This document shows positions 24,846 through 33,329 of a stretch of DNA of 44,001 nucleotides, one piece after another. The notes below the pieces were generated by a model. That model made no database searches, was not told the origin of the DNA, and worked only from the letters and a program-made list of their open reading frames with translations. Both the position numbers and the translations under genes were made by a program. The first letter of the stretch is position 1, and every line of letters begins with the position of its first letter. The DNA is from Candidatus Bathyarchaeota archaeon (GTDB taxonomy: Archaea; Thermoproteota; Bathyarchaeia; Bathyarchaeales; Bathycorpusculaceae), in contig JALHSQ010000055.1 of the NCBI GenBank assembly GCA_022865885.1, forward strand, positions 125,618 through 169,618. Reading direction: 5' to 3'.

Positions 24846-24907
24846 GTCAGTTTGCCCGTCGAGTCACATCACTGCTTACGCTCTATTGACTCTCGGTTTC
24901 ATCATCC
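24846..24907 (-). ncRNA. Possible box C/D sRNA
   Basis: On the minus strand this spacer holds ATGATGA (C box, 24899-24905), GTGATGT (C' box, one mismatch, 24866-24872) and CTGA (D box, 24847-24850), within about 60 bases, the size of archaeal C/D guides. Between C' and D lie 15 bases including CGACGGGC. Against it: no clear D' box, an overlong C'-to-D distance and no convincing terminal stem. Weak call. Confidence 0.2.
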
Positions 24908-24973
24908 AGACTAGGGTGAGAATTATGATAAGACTTAAGGCTTTTGCAGCCTCGTTTAAGGCATCGAAGGTTG

Positions 24974-25504
24974 ATGCAGACCGTGGACGTCGTAGAAGCC
25001 ATTAAGGGACGAAGAAGTGTGAGAGCTTTCAGAAATGAGGACGTTTCTGAGGAAGCTGTTGCAAGGCTCATTGACGCGGCACATTGGGCGCCTTCTGCTG
25101 GGAACATTCAGCCTTGGGAGTTCATTATTGTCAGAAAGACGGAGCTGAAGAGAAGACTTGTTGAAGCTGCTTTTGGGCAATCGTTCGTGGAGGAAGCGCC
25201 TGTTGTCATCGTGGTTTGTGCGCGTGAAGATCTTTCTTCGAAACGATATGGCTTGCGGGGTAGAGATTTATATTGTCTGCAGGACACTGCTGCCGCTGTT
25301 CAGAATGTCCATTTAGCTGCTTTTTCATTAGGGTTGGGTACGTGCTGGATTGGCGCATTCAGGGAGGATGATGTGAGAGAAGCATTGGGCGTTCCGCGGG
25401 AAGCTAGACCCGTAGCTTTGATCCCTGTTGGTTATCCTGTTGGGGTCTCTTCTGCGCCGAAACGGCGGTCTGTGGGCGAGATTACTCATCGCGAAAGCTT
25501 TTGA
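24974..25504 (+). CDS. Nitroreductase-family protein
   Basis: A 176-residue member of the FMN-dependent nitroreductase family. The RRSVRAF segment near the N terminus and the APSAGNIQPW motif make up the FMN site; LGLGTCWIGAF is the second family motif. Such proteins use NAD(P)H to reduce nitro compounds, quinones or, in some archaea, unknown natural substrates. ATG 24974 is chosen because AAGG lies four bases before it; TTG 24944 would add ten residues. It is transcribed divergently from the ABC permease operon and alone. Confidence 0.85.
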   Translation: MQTVDVVEAIKGRRSVRAFRNEDVSEEAVARLIDAAHWAPSAGNIQPWEFIIVRKTELKRRLVEAAFGQSFVEEAPVVIVVCAREDLSSKRYGLRGRDLYCLQDTAAAVQNVHLAAFSLGLGTCWIGAFREDDVREALGVPREARPVALIPVGYPVGVSSAPKRRSVGEITHRESF

Positions 25505-25566
25505 TGGATGTAGTGGCTTGAGTGGGTATTCGAGATTGCGTTTGTCAGTCGCTGTGTACTGTGAAG

Positions 25567-25575
25567 TTTTAATAT
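25567..25575 (+). promoter_or_regulatory. TATA box of the DNA ligase gene
   Basis: TTTTAATAT lies about 37 bases before TTG 25608 and predicts a transcript starting near 25597. This excludes the in-frame TTG at 25590 as a start and supports 25608. Confidence 0.5.
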
Positions 25576-25607
25576 CTTGAGTTCCCAATTTGCTTTGGGG
25601 CTTACCG

Positions 25608-27371
25608 TTGAAGTATAGTACGATTGCCGATGCCTACGAGGAAATCGAACGTACGACAAAGCGACTGGAAATGACAGATTTACTTGTTAATCTCCTGAAA
25701 AGTACCTCAAGAGAGGTCATTGACAAGGTTGCATATCTAACTCAGGGAAGAATATACCCTGATTTTGTAGGAATCGAAATAGGTGTAGCAGAAAAGCTCG
25801 CCGTAAAAGCTTTGGTTAGAGTTTCTGGGCGAAGAGACGTTGATATCGAAGAGGAATTGAAGAAGACTGGAGATTTGGGTGAGACGGCTGAGAAGTTTGT
25901 TGCAGCTAAGAAGCAGGTGACTTTTTTTCAGCAGCCTTTGACGGTTCAAAGGGTTTATGAGACGTTGGACAAGATGGCTAAGGCTTCTGGTTCGGGAGCA
26001 GTTGATCTTAAGCTCTCTTTGTTGGCCGGTCTCTTGGCTGCAGCATCTCCAAAGGAAGCCAAGTACATCATGAGGACTGTGACTGGAAATCTTAGATTGG
26101 GTATTGCTGACATGACTGTTCTTGACGCCCTGGCCATTGCCTATGGTGGTGGCAAGGAAGCCCGTGGACAGGTTGAAAGGGCATACACTATTTGTTCGGA
26201 TCTTGGGAGAGTCGCAAAGACAATTGCTGAGGAGGGCCTCGAAGGGATCGGGAAGTTTCGAGTGTCAATCAGTGAGCCGATTAGACCCATGTTGGCTGAG
26301 AGGCTCTCGTCTCCTGAAGAGATACTTGAGAAGCTGGGAGGAAAATGCATGGCTGAGTACAAGTACGATGGGGAGCGCCTTCAGGCACATAAGAAGGGTA
26401 ATACTGTGAAGTTGTTTTCGAGACGATTGGAGGACATTTCAAGCCAATATCCAGACGCTGTTGAGCTTTTCAAGAAACATGTGAAAGCGGAGGATGCCAT
26501 TTTGGAGTGTGAGTGTGTCGCGGTTGATCTGGATACTGGTGAGATGCGACCGTTTCAGGAACTGATGCATCGTAGGCGCAAGTATGAAATCGAAAGGGCA
26601 ATTGATGACTATCCTGTTTCGCTTTTCGTTTTTGAAGTGTTGTACGTCGATGGAAGGGATCTGACGCTAGAGTCTTACCCTGTGCGCAGGGGAATTCTTG
26701 AAAGGATTGTTGAAGAGAGTGATAGAGTGAAGCTGGCTAATGGTGCATTGGTAAGTGCTCCAGCCGAGCTTGAGAAGTTCTTTATGGAAGCTATTGAGAA
26801 TGGGTGTGAAGGTTTGGTTTGCAAGTCGATCAGTAGTGACTCGGTCTATCAGGCTGGGGCTCGTGGGTGGCTGTGGATAAAGTATAAGCGTGATTACAAG
26901 AGTGAAATGACGGATACTGTTGACTTGGTGGTTGTTGGGGCCTTTCACGGTAGGGGTAAGCGGGCTGGAACGTATGGTGCACTGCTTCTTGCAGCTTATA
27001 CTTCTGAGAGAGATACTTTCGAGACTGTGACGAAATGTGGAACTGGATTTACCGATGAGGATCTGGGGAAGCTGCCGAAAATGATGCATGACCATGTCGT
27101 TCCCCATAAACATTCGAGGGTTGATTCGATGCTTGAAGCTGACGTTTGGTTTGAGCCAGCGTTGGTTATCGAGGTTTTGGGGGCAGAGATGACGTTGAGT
27201 CCAATTCACACATGCGCCATGGGATCTGTCCGCAAGGGACGCGGGCTTGCGATTCGGTTTCCTCGTTTCACTGGAAACTACAGGTTTGACAAAGCGGCTG
27301 AAGATGCGACTACTTCTGCAGAAGTCTTGGAAATATATCGTAATCAGCTTAAGAGGATAGGTCAGAGCTGA
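25608..27371 (+). CDS. lig: ATP-dependent DNA ligase
   Basis: A protein of about 587 residues, of normal archaeal length. An N-terminal DNA-binding domain (about 1-220) precedes the adenylation domain with KYDGER (catalytic K252 with this start) and then EGLVCK (motif IV region) and WIKYKRDY (motif V). The C-terminal OB-fold domain completes it. It seals nicks by forming an enzyme-AMP lysine intermediate, acting in replication and repair. TTG 25608 gives the family N terminus MKYSTIADAYE; the longer frame from 25590 would start before the predicted transcript. It stands alone with its own promoter. Confidence 0.97.
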   Translation: MKYSTIADAYEEIERTTKRLEMTDLLVNLLKSTSREVIDKVAYLTQGRIYPDFVGIEIGVAEKLAVKALVRVSGRRDVDIEEELKKTGDLGETAEKFVAAKKQVTFFQQPLTVQRVYETLDKMAKASGSGAVDLKLSLLAGLLAAASPKEAKYIMRTVTGNLRLGIADMTVLDALAIAYGGGKEARGQVERAYTICSDLGRVAKTIAEEGLEGIGKFRVSISEPIRPMLAERLSSPEEILEKLGGKCMAEYKYDGERLQAHKKGNTVKLFSRRLEDISSQYPDAVELFKKHVKAEDAILECECVAVDLDTGEMRPFQELMHRRRKYEIERAIDDYPVSLFVFEVLYVDGRDLTLESYPVRRGILERIVEESDRVKLANGALVSAPAELEKFFMEAIENGCEGLVCKSISSDSVYQAGARGWLWIKYKRDYKSEMTDTVDLVVVGAFHGRGKRAGTYGALLLAAYTSERDTFETVTKCGTGFTDEDLGKLPKMMHDHVVPHKHSRVDSMLEADVWFEPALVIEVLGAEMTLSPIHTCAMGSVRKGRGLAIRFPRFTGNYRFDKAAEDATTSAEVLEIYRNQLKRIGQS

Positions 27372-27418
27372 AGCGGATTGCTGTGGTGGCAGAAGGGTCG
27401 GGATGAGGAGTCCTCTGA

Positions 27419-27457
27419 AGGTGCGTTTGGAGCTGGTTTCTTAGAAACCACGCGCCT
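27419..27457 (+). other. Hairpin in the ligase 3' region
   Basis: An outer stem AGGTGCG (27419-27425) pairs with CGCGCCT (27451-27457, one G-T), and an inner stem GGTTTC (27435-27440) pairs with GAAACC (27444-27449). A nine-base bulge (27426-27434) faces a single A. It lies 48 bases after the ligase stop and upstream of the next TATA box. A terminator, an mRNA 3' structure or a small RNA are all possible; no T-tract follows directly. Confidence 0.35.
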
Positions 27458-27505
27458 ATTGGTTAGCTTTTAGGCTTTACCTTATCCAGTTTCTTTTACG
27501 CTAAC

Positions 27506-27515
27506 GTTTTTATAC
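27506..27515 (+). promoter_or_regulatory. TATA box of the HTH-TM-cohesin gene
   Basis: GTTTTTATAC lies about 37 bases before ATG 27548, giving a predicted leader of about ten bases that just contains the AGGGGAT binding site (27537-27543). Confidence 0.55.
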
Positions 27516-27547
27516 GTTCTTTGCGCGTTGGTATTTAGGGGATAAGT

Positions 27548-28339
27548 ATGCCACAAATAAGATGTCCGAATTGTGGGCTAACAATAAACTTGGAAAACCG
27601 CAAAGACACGGACGTTAACATGATTACTGCAGCTGTTCATCATAATGCCAGCACTTTCACTGATCTATTGCGAATGACGAAGCTCCCGAGGAAGACCTTG
27701 TGTATAAGACTTAAGGAGCTGTGCGCGAGCGGTGTATTGGCAAAGGCCGACGGGGTATATACGCTGGGTGGTGTGGTTGCGCCTGAGAGAAGATATGCGA
27801 ATCCTCTTGCTCGGATTTCCGGTGCCGTTCATGATAAGAGGATGCGAGGTTTCGTCATGCTGGGTCTACTCTTGATTGGCTTCCCGGCGGTATCGTACGT
27901 TCTTGCAACGATGGTTCAATTCTCAGGGACTCCTGCGACCTATCAGGAGCCACAATTGCTGGGGAATTTCACAGCTGTCATCGAAGTGAACAATGTAAAA
28001 GATCTTTACGCTTGGCAAGTTGCAGTATCTTTTGACTCGAATGAACTGAAAATCTTGGATGCCAAAACAGGCGATTCGTTCGCAAGCGAGTATCCATTCT
28101 TCCCGGAACCTGCAATTAGAGCGGATGGAGCACTCCTTGGCGCTACATTGAACGGCGAGGTTCCAGGGGTTGACATTGATGGTCAAGGTGCCCTTGCAGT
28201 AATAACATTCGGATACTATACAAGCGAATACAAGGCTCCTCAGGTAGTTAGCTCTCCTGAGACCTTCCTGCTGGATTCGCAAGGAGCTAGTATTCCGTTG
28301 TCTGATACAACGTTTAGCCCATTCAGGTTGGTTCCCTGA
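27548..28339 (+). CDS. Membrane-anchored HTH protein with external cohesin-like domain
   Basis: Three parts in 263 residues. Residues 1-75 hold a zinc-ribbon-like CPNC (C6, C9) and a winged helix (TFTDLLRMTKLPRKTLCIRLKE), facing the cytosol. Residues about 101-123 are one TM helix. Residues about 137-263 look like a cohesin domain (VIEVNNVKDLYAWQVAVSF, then LKILDAKTGDSF, then GALAVITFGY). This would be a one-step sensor that touches DNA inside and a ligand outside, in the manner of ToxR/CadC-like regulators (inference). Only one half of the zinc knuckle is obvious. No dockerin partner is evident in this window. The domain calls come from eye alignment only. Confidence 0.7.
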   Translation: MPQIRCPNCGLTINLENRKDTDVNMITAAVHHNASTFTDLLRMTKLPRKTLCIRLKELCASGVLAKADGVYTLGGVVAPERRYANPLARISGAVHDKRMRGFVMLGLLLIGFPAVSYVLATMVQFSGTPATYQEPQLLGNFTAVIEVNNVKDLYAWQVAVSFDSNELKILDAKTGDSFASEYPFFPEPAIRADGALLGATLNGEVPGVDIDGQGALAVITFGYYTSEYKAPQVVSSPETFLLDSQGASIPLSDTTFSPFRLVP

Positions 28340-28398
28340 GACTGAAAATCCCTTCTCCTTTTTTGTGTTAGAGCTTATATCTCGGTGTATTTGCATTC

Positions 28399-29028
28399 TT
28401 GTTAGGTGGTCGTTTTCAATTGGACGAGTACCACAAAGAGCATAAAGCAATCAGAGTGGGCAAGAGGATAGGTTTGACAATAGGCTTCACATTGCTGCTT
28501 GCCCTGCTTGGGCTGTTTTCAAACTTGGGCTATCACGTGTATTCACTCAAACAGGTTTCATTTGTTAAGCATAGTCAACTGGGATATGCCGATGCGACGG
28601 TTGAGTGCGACATTCTTTACAATCCCCTCTTGTACCCTTTCTATTGGTTTACTCCTAATATGACTGGGCGACAGTCTGGGGTTTTTGTTATAACCTACTA
28701 TCCTGAGACCTATGGATCAGGTGATAGCGCGCGCCCTCGATGGGGGTATAGACCTGAAGATAGATATGAAAATTACATGACAACTCTGACGAGTTGGGGA
28801 TTCTACCCCAATCTGCTCATTTTGTGTTTTTTCCCCTTTATGATAGAGATTGCACGTTCTAGACTGCTCTACCTCATCATCATTTTCGGGGTAGGTGGTT
28901 TCGCCGTCGCTACGCTAGTCGGAATGGGAGTAGGCTTGGTGACTGGTCTTGGTATCTTCCTGTTTCTAAGATTCAGGGTACCTAGCGACAACATCCTTGC
29001 ACGATTCTGGTCATCATTGTGGGAGTAG
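28399..29028 (+). CDS. Uncharacterised membrane protein
   Basis: A 209-residue protein with a first TM helix near residues 24-45, an external-type stretch of about 85 residues with tyrosines and an NMTG glycosylation-type site, and then three hydrophobic helices near 133-192. The start is TTG 28399, with no good binding site. No family is recognised. It follows the HTH-TM-cohesin gene by 59 bases on the same strand and could share its transcript. Confidence 0.6.
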   Translation: MLGGRFQLDEYHKEHKAIRVGKRIGLTIGFTLLLALLGLFSNLGYHVYSLKQVSFVKHSQLGYADATVECDILYNPLLYPFYWFTPNMTGRQSGVFVITYYPETYGSGDSARPRWGYRPEDRYENYMTTLTSWGFYPNLLILCFFPFMIEIARSRLLYLIIIFGVGGFAVATLVGMGVGLVTGLGIFLFLRFRVPSDNILARFWSSLWE

Positions 29029-29030
29029 CC

Positions 29031-29273
29031 ATGCACAGGTTTCTAACTAATTGTAACAGGCGTAACTACACTGAATCTGTGCGTGCAGCACTCTGTGGAA
29101 GCGTCTTGCTTGCTGCTATTTTCGGATCTCGTTCAATGATTGCAGTTGGCTATGGCGAAACGAAACAATGGATTGTGGACACTGATGGGACTGGAGATTT
29201 CCGTACAATACAGGAGGTCGTACTGTCCCCGTTTAGGGCGCGCGCTCTGCCGTGCGCGATGGAGGAAAGATGA
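29031..29273 (+). pseudogene. Truncated remnant of a beta-helix surface protein
   Basis: From ATG 29031 the product has an N terminus with a signal-peptide-like stretch (AALCGSVLLAAIFG) and then WIVDTDGTGDFRTIQEV, the hallmark start of exported beta-helix proteins (compare the IVVPDDFQKIQEAI of the gene at 33326). The match ends abruptly near 29220, where a GC-rich, imperfectly palindromic sequence follows, and the frame stops at 29273. No other frame restores the beta-helix repeats. It looks like a gene cut off by a deletion or rearrangement. The GC-rich patch (29236-29300) is unlike its AT-richer surroundings. Confidence 0.6.
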
Positions 29274-29341
29274 AGCTTGCACCGGGCGCGCCAAAACTAA
29301 AATAGGCCAAGTGCAGCGTAGATTTATGGGTAAGGTTCTGC

Positions 29342-29752
29342 ATGTCTAGCGAAAACCGCGTCAATGATTTCAGGGCTGAGTTGCCGTTGTCTTACAGAAT
29401 CCTTCTGAAGGTCCCTAAACTGAGTCTGGAGAGTTTCTCGGAAAGATTCCAAGGCATTTTCTGGATAATAGTGTTGCCTGTACTGTTTATGTGTGACTTC
29501 TTCGCTAATCTAGCTTTTCTTACTATGCTACCTTTCCCATCGAATTGTTTGTCTGTCTTCCTTCTGACATTGACCATTGCATTGCTGCTCTTGAGGATTC
29601 TGCTGGAACGTGCTTTGAATACACGCGATGCAATGCTTAAGCAGGGAAGTTACAGATGGGATGTAGAGAAATCATTTCAGGAATACGAACAGCTATTGCG
29701 AAGCCGGAAGAGGCAAGAAGTTGAGCCGGTCGACGGGGAAGAGACGCAGTAG
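29342..29752 (+). CDS. Small two-helix membrane protein with charged tail
   Basis: A 136-residue protein with two TM helices, about residues 41-60 and 67-88, separated by a short loop; the C-terminal 45 residues are charged and helical, ending EVEPVDGEETQ. The start is ATG 29342 without a clear binding site. No family is recognised. Its position between a pseudogene and convergent membrane proteins suggests an envelope role, but nothing more can be said. Confidence 0.55.
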   Translation: MSSENRVNDFRAELPLSYRILLKVPKLSLESFSERFQGIFWIIVLPVLFMCDFFANLAFLTMLPFPSNCLSVFLLTLTIALLLLRILLERALNTRDAMLKQGSYRWDVEKSFQEYEQLLRSRKRQEVEPVDGEETQ

Positions 29753-29790
29753 ATCCAATTTTGCTGCCTCTTCTGGAAAAGCTTAAAGAC

Positions 29791-30465
29791 TCAGCCCGTG
29801 CTGCGTTTTTTCGGTTTGGGCTTCATACGTGTCTTTTTCTTGCGGTCCAGTTGAAAGTCGACAATGACTAGTATCAATCCAGCTGGTGGCAAAGAAGCGA
29901 GAAGCACTGTTCCTAAGTAGGGATCTATGAGTGGTGTTGGTTCCTGCCACGTTTCTCTGATGCTTAACCGGAAGGGACGGCTGACATTTTCCACTGTTTC
30001 ATCCTTCAGGCTTCTGAAAAGAAGTACGTATTTGCTGCAATTGTCTAGGTCACGAAATATGAAGTCGCCATATCTGTGTTCGCTGTCCAGATACACCCTC
30101 GTATAGGCTTTTGTAACATTCCATACTTGGTCGCTGAAATGGTCAAATAGCAGGAGGTCAAGCCCAGTTTCGTTGACTGCGGCCATTACCATGAAGGGAT
30201 CTGGATCAAGGTCATCTGGGATCAATAAGCCCTCAGCTTCGTAGCTTGCCTTGGCTTGGTTCGGCAACGTAATGTTGAAACCTACCCAACCTTCTGAGCT
30301 GTTGCGTGGTGGAACCTGCACGAGCAGGTCCTCTGCTTCGCGATTGCCTTCTTCGGCAAGGGCAAAGCCCTCAGTCTTGTAGTATCTTTGAACATTCCCA
30401 GCGGCCATTCCAGCGAGAACAAAACCAAGAATCATAAGTGCCAGTCCAAAGAGTTTCAGGTACAT
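29791..30465 (-). CDS. TM-ectodomain-TM protein, unknown function
   Basis: A 224-residue protein with an N-terminal TM helix (KLFGLALMILGFVLAG, residues 4-22), an external part of about 150 residues with several N-x-S/T sites (NSSE, NIT, NVT), a second TM helix near 181-202, and a cytosolic tail rich in Lys (KKKTRMKPKPKKR). The external part is beta-like by its pattern. No named family. The upstream neighbour at 30495 has the same layout and may be a distant paralogue; the genes are 29 bases apart and likely form one operon. Confidence 0.6.
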   Translation of the reverse strand: MYLKLFGLALMILGFVLAGMAAGNVQRYYKTEGFALAEEGNREAEDLLVQVPPRNSSEGWVGFNITLPNQAKASYEAEGLLIPDDLDPDPFMVMAAVNETGLDLLLFDHFSDQVWNVTKAYTRVYLDSEHRYGDFIFRDLDNCSKYVLLFRSLKDETVENVSRPFRLSIRETWQEPTPLIDPYLGTVLLASLPPAGLILVIVDFQLDRKKKTRMKPKPKKRSTG

Positions 30466-30494
30466 AACTTAGCTACCACGCACCGCTTTAAGAT

Positions 30495-31325
30495 TCAATG
30501 TTGCTTCCGAGTCTCTGGCTGGAATGCGTTTGTTATCTTTTCGTCAACTCCTTTTCTAGCCCTCAGGGGATGCATCTTCTTTCCGCTCCTAATGCCCCAT
30601 ACTACTACGATAACGCCCAAAACGCTGGTCCCAGCTCCTATTGGGAGCAGTATGAAGTTTGGGTATTCGGTTCTGGTTGTTGACTTGTATAGTCTCAGTA
30701 TGGGGGGAGGTGACACAGGGTGGAACCATCTTGAGTTGTTTTCAGCGAATACGTCTTCCACGTATTCGGGGTCTAGCGAGCATGTGAGGGTGTAGTTTCC
30801 CTGAAGGGACGTTTTTCCGAGTTGAAACACGTTTTCTCCATCTAGGTTTTCCGTTTTTGGGTATCCCTTTTCTATCACTAGGGAGCCGTCAGGGTCTTGG
30901 AAGCCGCTTGTTCGATTCGCTCTGACCCAGGGCTCCGCACTGGTTTTGTTGTAGACATCAAAGTAGTCCTCATAGACAGACATATATGATACTCCTCCAT
31001 TGAGCTGTGAGATGAGCACGTATATTCTGACCATTGTGCAGTTTGACTCCGGACCGGTTATGTTGGCTTGCAGGTATTTTACTGGTATGTATGTGCCACT
31101 GACATTTGCAGAATCCAGACCATAAATAGCGATTGACCAGTCATTGTCAGGGCGAAAACTGAAACCTACGGTCTCGTTTTGGTTGAAAATCATGGATTCA
31201 GTCCACTGTTTCGTTGCTTGTGCAAACGTTGAGTCTGTGATTTTGTTTGAGTTTTGGGAAGAGAACATCATCCCCAGACCGAGCAAGATTATGATTACCC
31301 CTGCTGCAAGAATGACTTTCCTCAA
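30495..31325 (-). CDS. TM-ectodomain-TM protein, unknown function
   Basis: A 276-residue protein with TM helix 1 near residues 5-22, an external part of about 195 residues with N-glycosylation-type sites (NQTE-like NET, NVSG, NITG), TM helix 2 near 222-244, and a basic cytosolic tail. The ectodomain has alternating hydrophobic strands. The start is ATG 31325 with MRKVIL. It may be the first gene of an operon with the related protein downstream. No family is recognised. Confidence 0.6.
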   Translation of the reverse strand: MRKVILAAGVIIILLGLGMMFSSQNSNKITDSTFAQATKQWTESMIFNQNETVGFSFRPDNDWSIAIYGLDSANVSGTYIPVKYLQANITGPESNCTMVRIYVLISQLNGGVSYMSVYEDYFDVYNKTSAEPWVRANRTSGFQDPDGSLVIEKGYPKTENLDGENVFQLGKTSLQGNYTLTCSLDPEYVEDVFAENNSRWFHPVSPPPILRLYKSTTRTEYPNFILLPIGAGTSVLGVIVVVWGIRSGKKMHPLRARKGVDEKITNAFQPETRKQH

Positions 31326-31511
31326 GCTGTTTCACCGGTTCATGATGTTTACTGGGTTTGTCTATCTCATAAACATTGTGCGCAACTGTGCTATGACTGG
31401 AACCGGCTTGGGTATATGTTTTTTTCAGGATTCTGTTCGCTTTCTGTGGGTTAGACTTTTGTTTAGAAAGGCTTTTGACATAGACATGTGTCTTACACTA
31501 TGGATGGTTGC

Positions 31512-33329
31512 ATGAAGGTTGTCGCGTGGCTGTTGATCCTTCTTGTTACCAGCTCGCTCGGAGCTTCGCACTTGGTGACTGGTAGAGCCTTTGCTGGAGC
31601 TCTGCTGTCGGGGGGCATACATGTCGTTCCAGATGAATATGGTTTAATACAGGCAGCAATCGATGATGTCCCTGAAGGTTCCACGATTTTAGTCCGCTCT
31701 GGAGAGTACTCTGGTCCTGTAAACATAAACAAGCGTCTGAGTATTATCGGGAGTGGTGACTCCACGGTTATTAAGAGCGTTGGGGGATGGGCGTCAGTTG
31801 AAATCCCTAGAGGTATTAATGGAGTTGTCTTTGAAGGCTTTTGCGTCGATGGGTCCGGTGGAGCAAGCATCGGCATTAACGTACGCAGTCAAGGCAACGT
31901 TCTGATCAATAATACCGTGATTAACCACAAAGACATTGGAATCTGTATCTATGACTCTTCAGACAATTTTCTAAGAGGTAATCAGATGATGAACAACACG
32001 CGAAACCTAAAGGTTTGGGGATTGTCTCTTGAGCATTTCTTGCATGATATCGATTCCTCCAATCTTGTTGACGGAAGGCCTGTATGTTATTGGGTTAACA
32101 AGGCCAATCAGAGTGTTCCTCTGGATGTCGGGTACGTGGCAGTAGTCAATTCAACAGCGATAACCGTCGCGGGATTTAACTTGACCAGTAATTACTCTGG
32201 AGTTCTTCTAGCATATACAAACGACTCTTCCATACTGAATCTAGATTGCAGAATGAACGCAGAAGGCATCCGTCTCGTTCTTTCAAACAACAACACCATT
32301 GCGAATAACAATGTGATGGCTAACGATTGGATTGGCATTTCGTTTGTGGCGTCTTCAAACAATAGTATTACCAGAAACAATGTGGCCTTCAATGATAATG
32401 GCATGTATTTTTCGTACTCAAGTCTTCTGCCTCCTCGTTCGGACTACAACAATGTGTGCCAAAACAGCTTTTCCCAGAATAGAAACGGGTTCTACCTTGA
32501 CAATTCCTCTTTCAACAGTGTTTGCGAAAACGCCTTTACAGCTAACAGCGTGGCAGCCTATTTTGACATTTCGAATCACAATGTATTCTCACGCAATCAA
32601 GTCTTGGACAGCGTTCAATGTGGATTCAAAATCGATAAATCCGAGAGCAACACTTTCTACCACAACAACTTCGCAAACAATACTGTGCACGTTAGCGTGG
32701 TTGATTACTCACCTAATCCTCCTTCAACAAACATCTGGGACAATGGATATCCTGATGGTGGAAATTATTGGAGTGACTATCGCGTTGACGACTTGTATTG
32801 GAGTGCCTTCCAAAACGCAACTGGCGCTGATGGAATAGGTGATGCACCTTACTTCATAAGAGCAGGCAACCATGACGATTTTCCCCTTATGGGATTTTTT
32901 GACACTTTGGATGCTGGTACATGGGATGGAACATCCTTCGACGTCTACGTCATCAGCAACGGTACTATTATGAACTTTGAGTTTGCTGCGCAGCCTGTCA
33001 AACCCTTTGTTCGCTTTGATCTTGTCAATGAGTCGGGAGAAAAGGTTTTTTGCAGGGTGATAATTCCCAAGAGCCTCCTATCCGCTGATGGTGATTGGGT
33101 GGTTGTTACAGACGCCGGAATACTCAGTTACGCTTCCGTATCAAATTTAGATTCGGCCTACATCTACTTTACCTGCACTGGCGGGAATGTAACGGTCTCA
33201 ATTGAAGGAACTCATGCTCTGTCAGAGTCACTATACTTCGCGATTGGTCCTCTCGCAATGATCTTTGCAACAGTCTCGCTTGTTCTGATGAGAAAGAGAA
33301 GAAGAGTCACTGGGAGGGATGCAAAGTGA
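31512..33329 (+). CDS. Surface-anchored right-handed beta-helix protein (NosD-like)
   Basis: About 605 residues: a signal peptide (MKVVAWLLILLVTSSLG), beta-helix repeats with many N-x-I and NNN turns to about residue 430, the NosD-type close GIGDAPYFI-DDFPLMGFF, then a roughly 100-residue module (FCRVIIPKSLL, then IYFTCTGGNVTVSIEGT), a C-terminal TM helix and an Arg/Lys tail (RKRRRVTG). It is predicted to be exported and to sit on the cell surface; the beta-helix could bind glycans. Start choice: ATG 31512 follows GGATGG closely, while ATG 31500 and GTG 31488 are alternatives. It is coupled to the next gene by a four-base overlap. Confidence 0.85.
   Translation: MKVVAWLLILLVTSSLGASHLVTGRAFAGALLSGGIHVVPDEYGLIQAAIDDVPEGSTILVRSGEYSGPVNINKRLSIIGSGDSTVIKSVGGWASVEIPRGINGVVFEGFCVDGSGGASIGINVRSQGNVLINNTVINHKDIGICIYDSSDNFLRGNQMMNNTRNLKVWGLSLEHFLHDIDSSNLVDGRPVCYWVNKANQSVPLDVGYVAVVNSTAITVAGFNLTSNYSGVLLAYTNDSSILNLDCRMNAEGIRLVLSNNNTIANNNVMANDWIGISFVASSNNSITRNNVAFNDNGMYFSYSSLLPPRSDYNNVCQNSFSQNRNGFYLDNSSFNSVCENAFTANSVAAYFDISNHNVFSRNQVLDSVQCGFKIDKSESNTFYHNNFANNTVHVSVVDYSPNPPSTNIWDNGYPDGGNYWSDYRVDDLYWSAFQNATGADGIGDAPYFIRAGNHDDFPLMGFFDTLDAGTWDGTSFDVYVISNGTIMNFEFAAQPVKPFVRFDLVNESGEKVFCRVIIPKSLLSADGDWVVVTDAGILSYASVSNLDSAYIYFTCTGGNVTVSIEGTHALSESLYFAIGPLAMIFATVSLVLMRKRRRVTGRDAK

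Noticed and set aside
27395-27420. GGATGAGG and CTGA near the ligase end as a C/D box pair
   Set aside because: Only about eight bases separate them, far too short for a guide, and GGATGAG is a poor C box.
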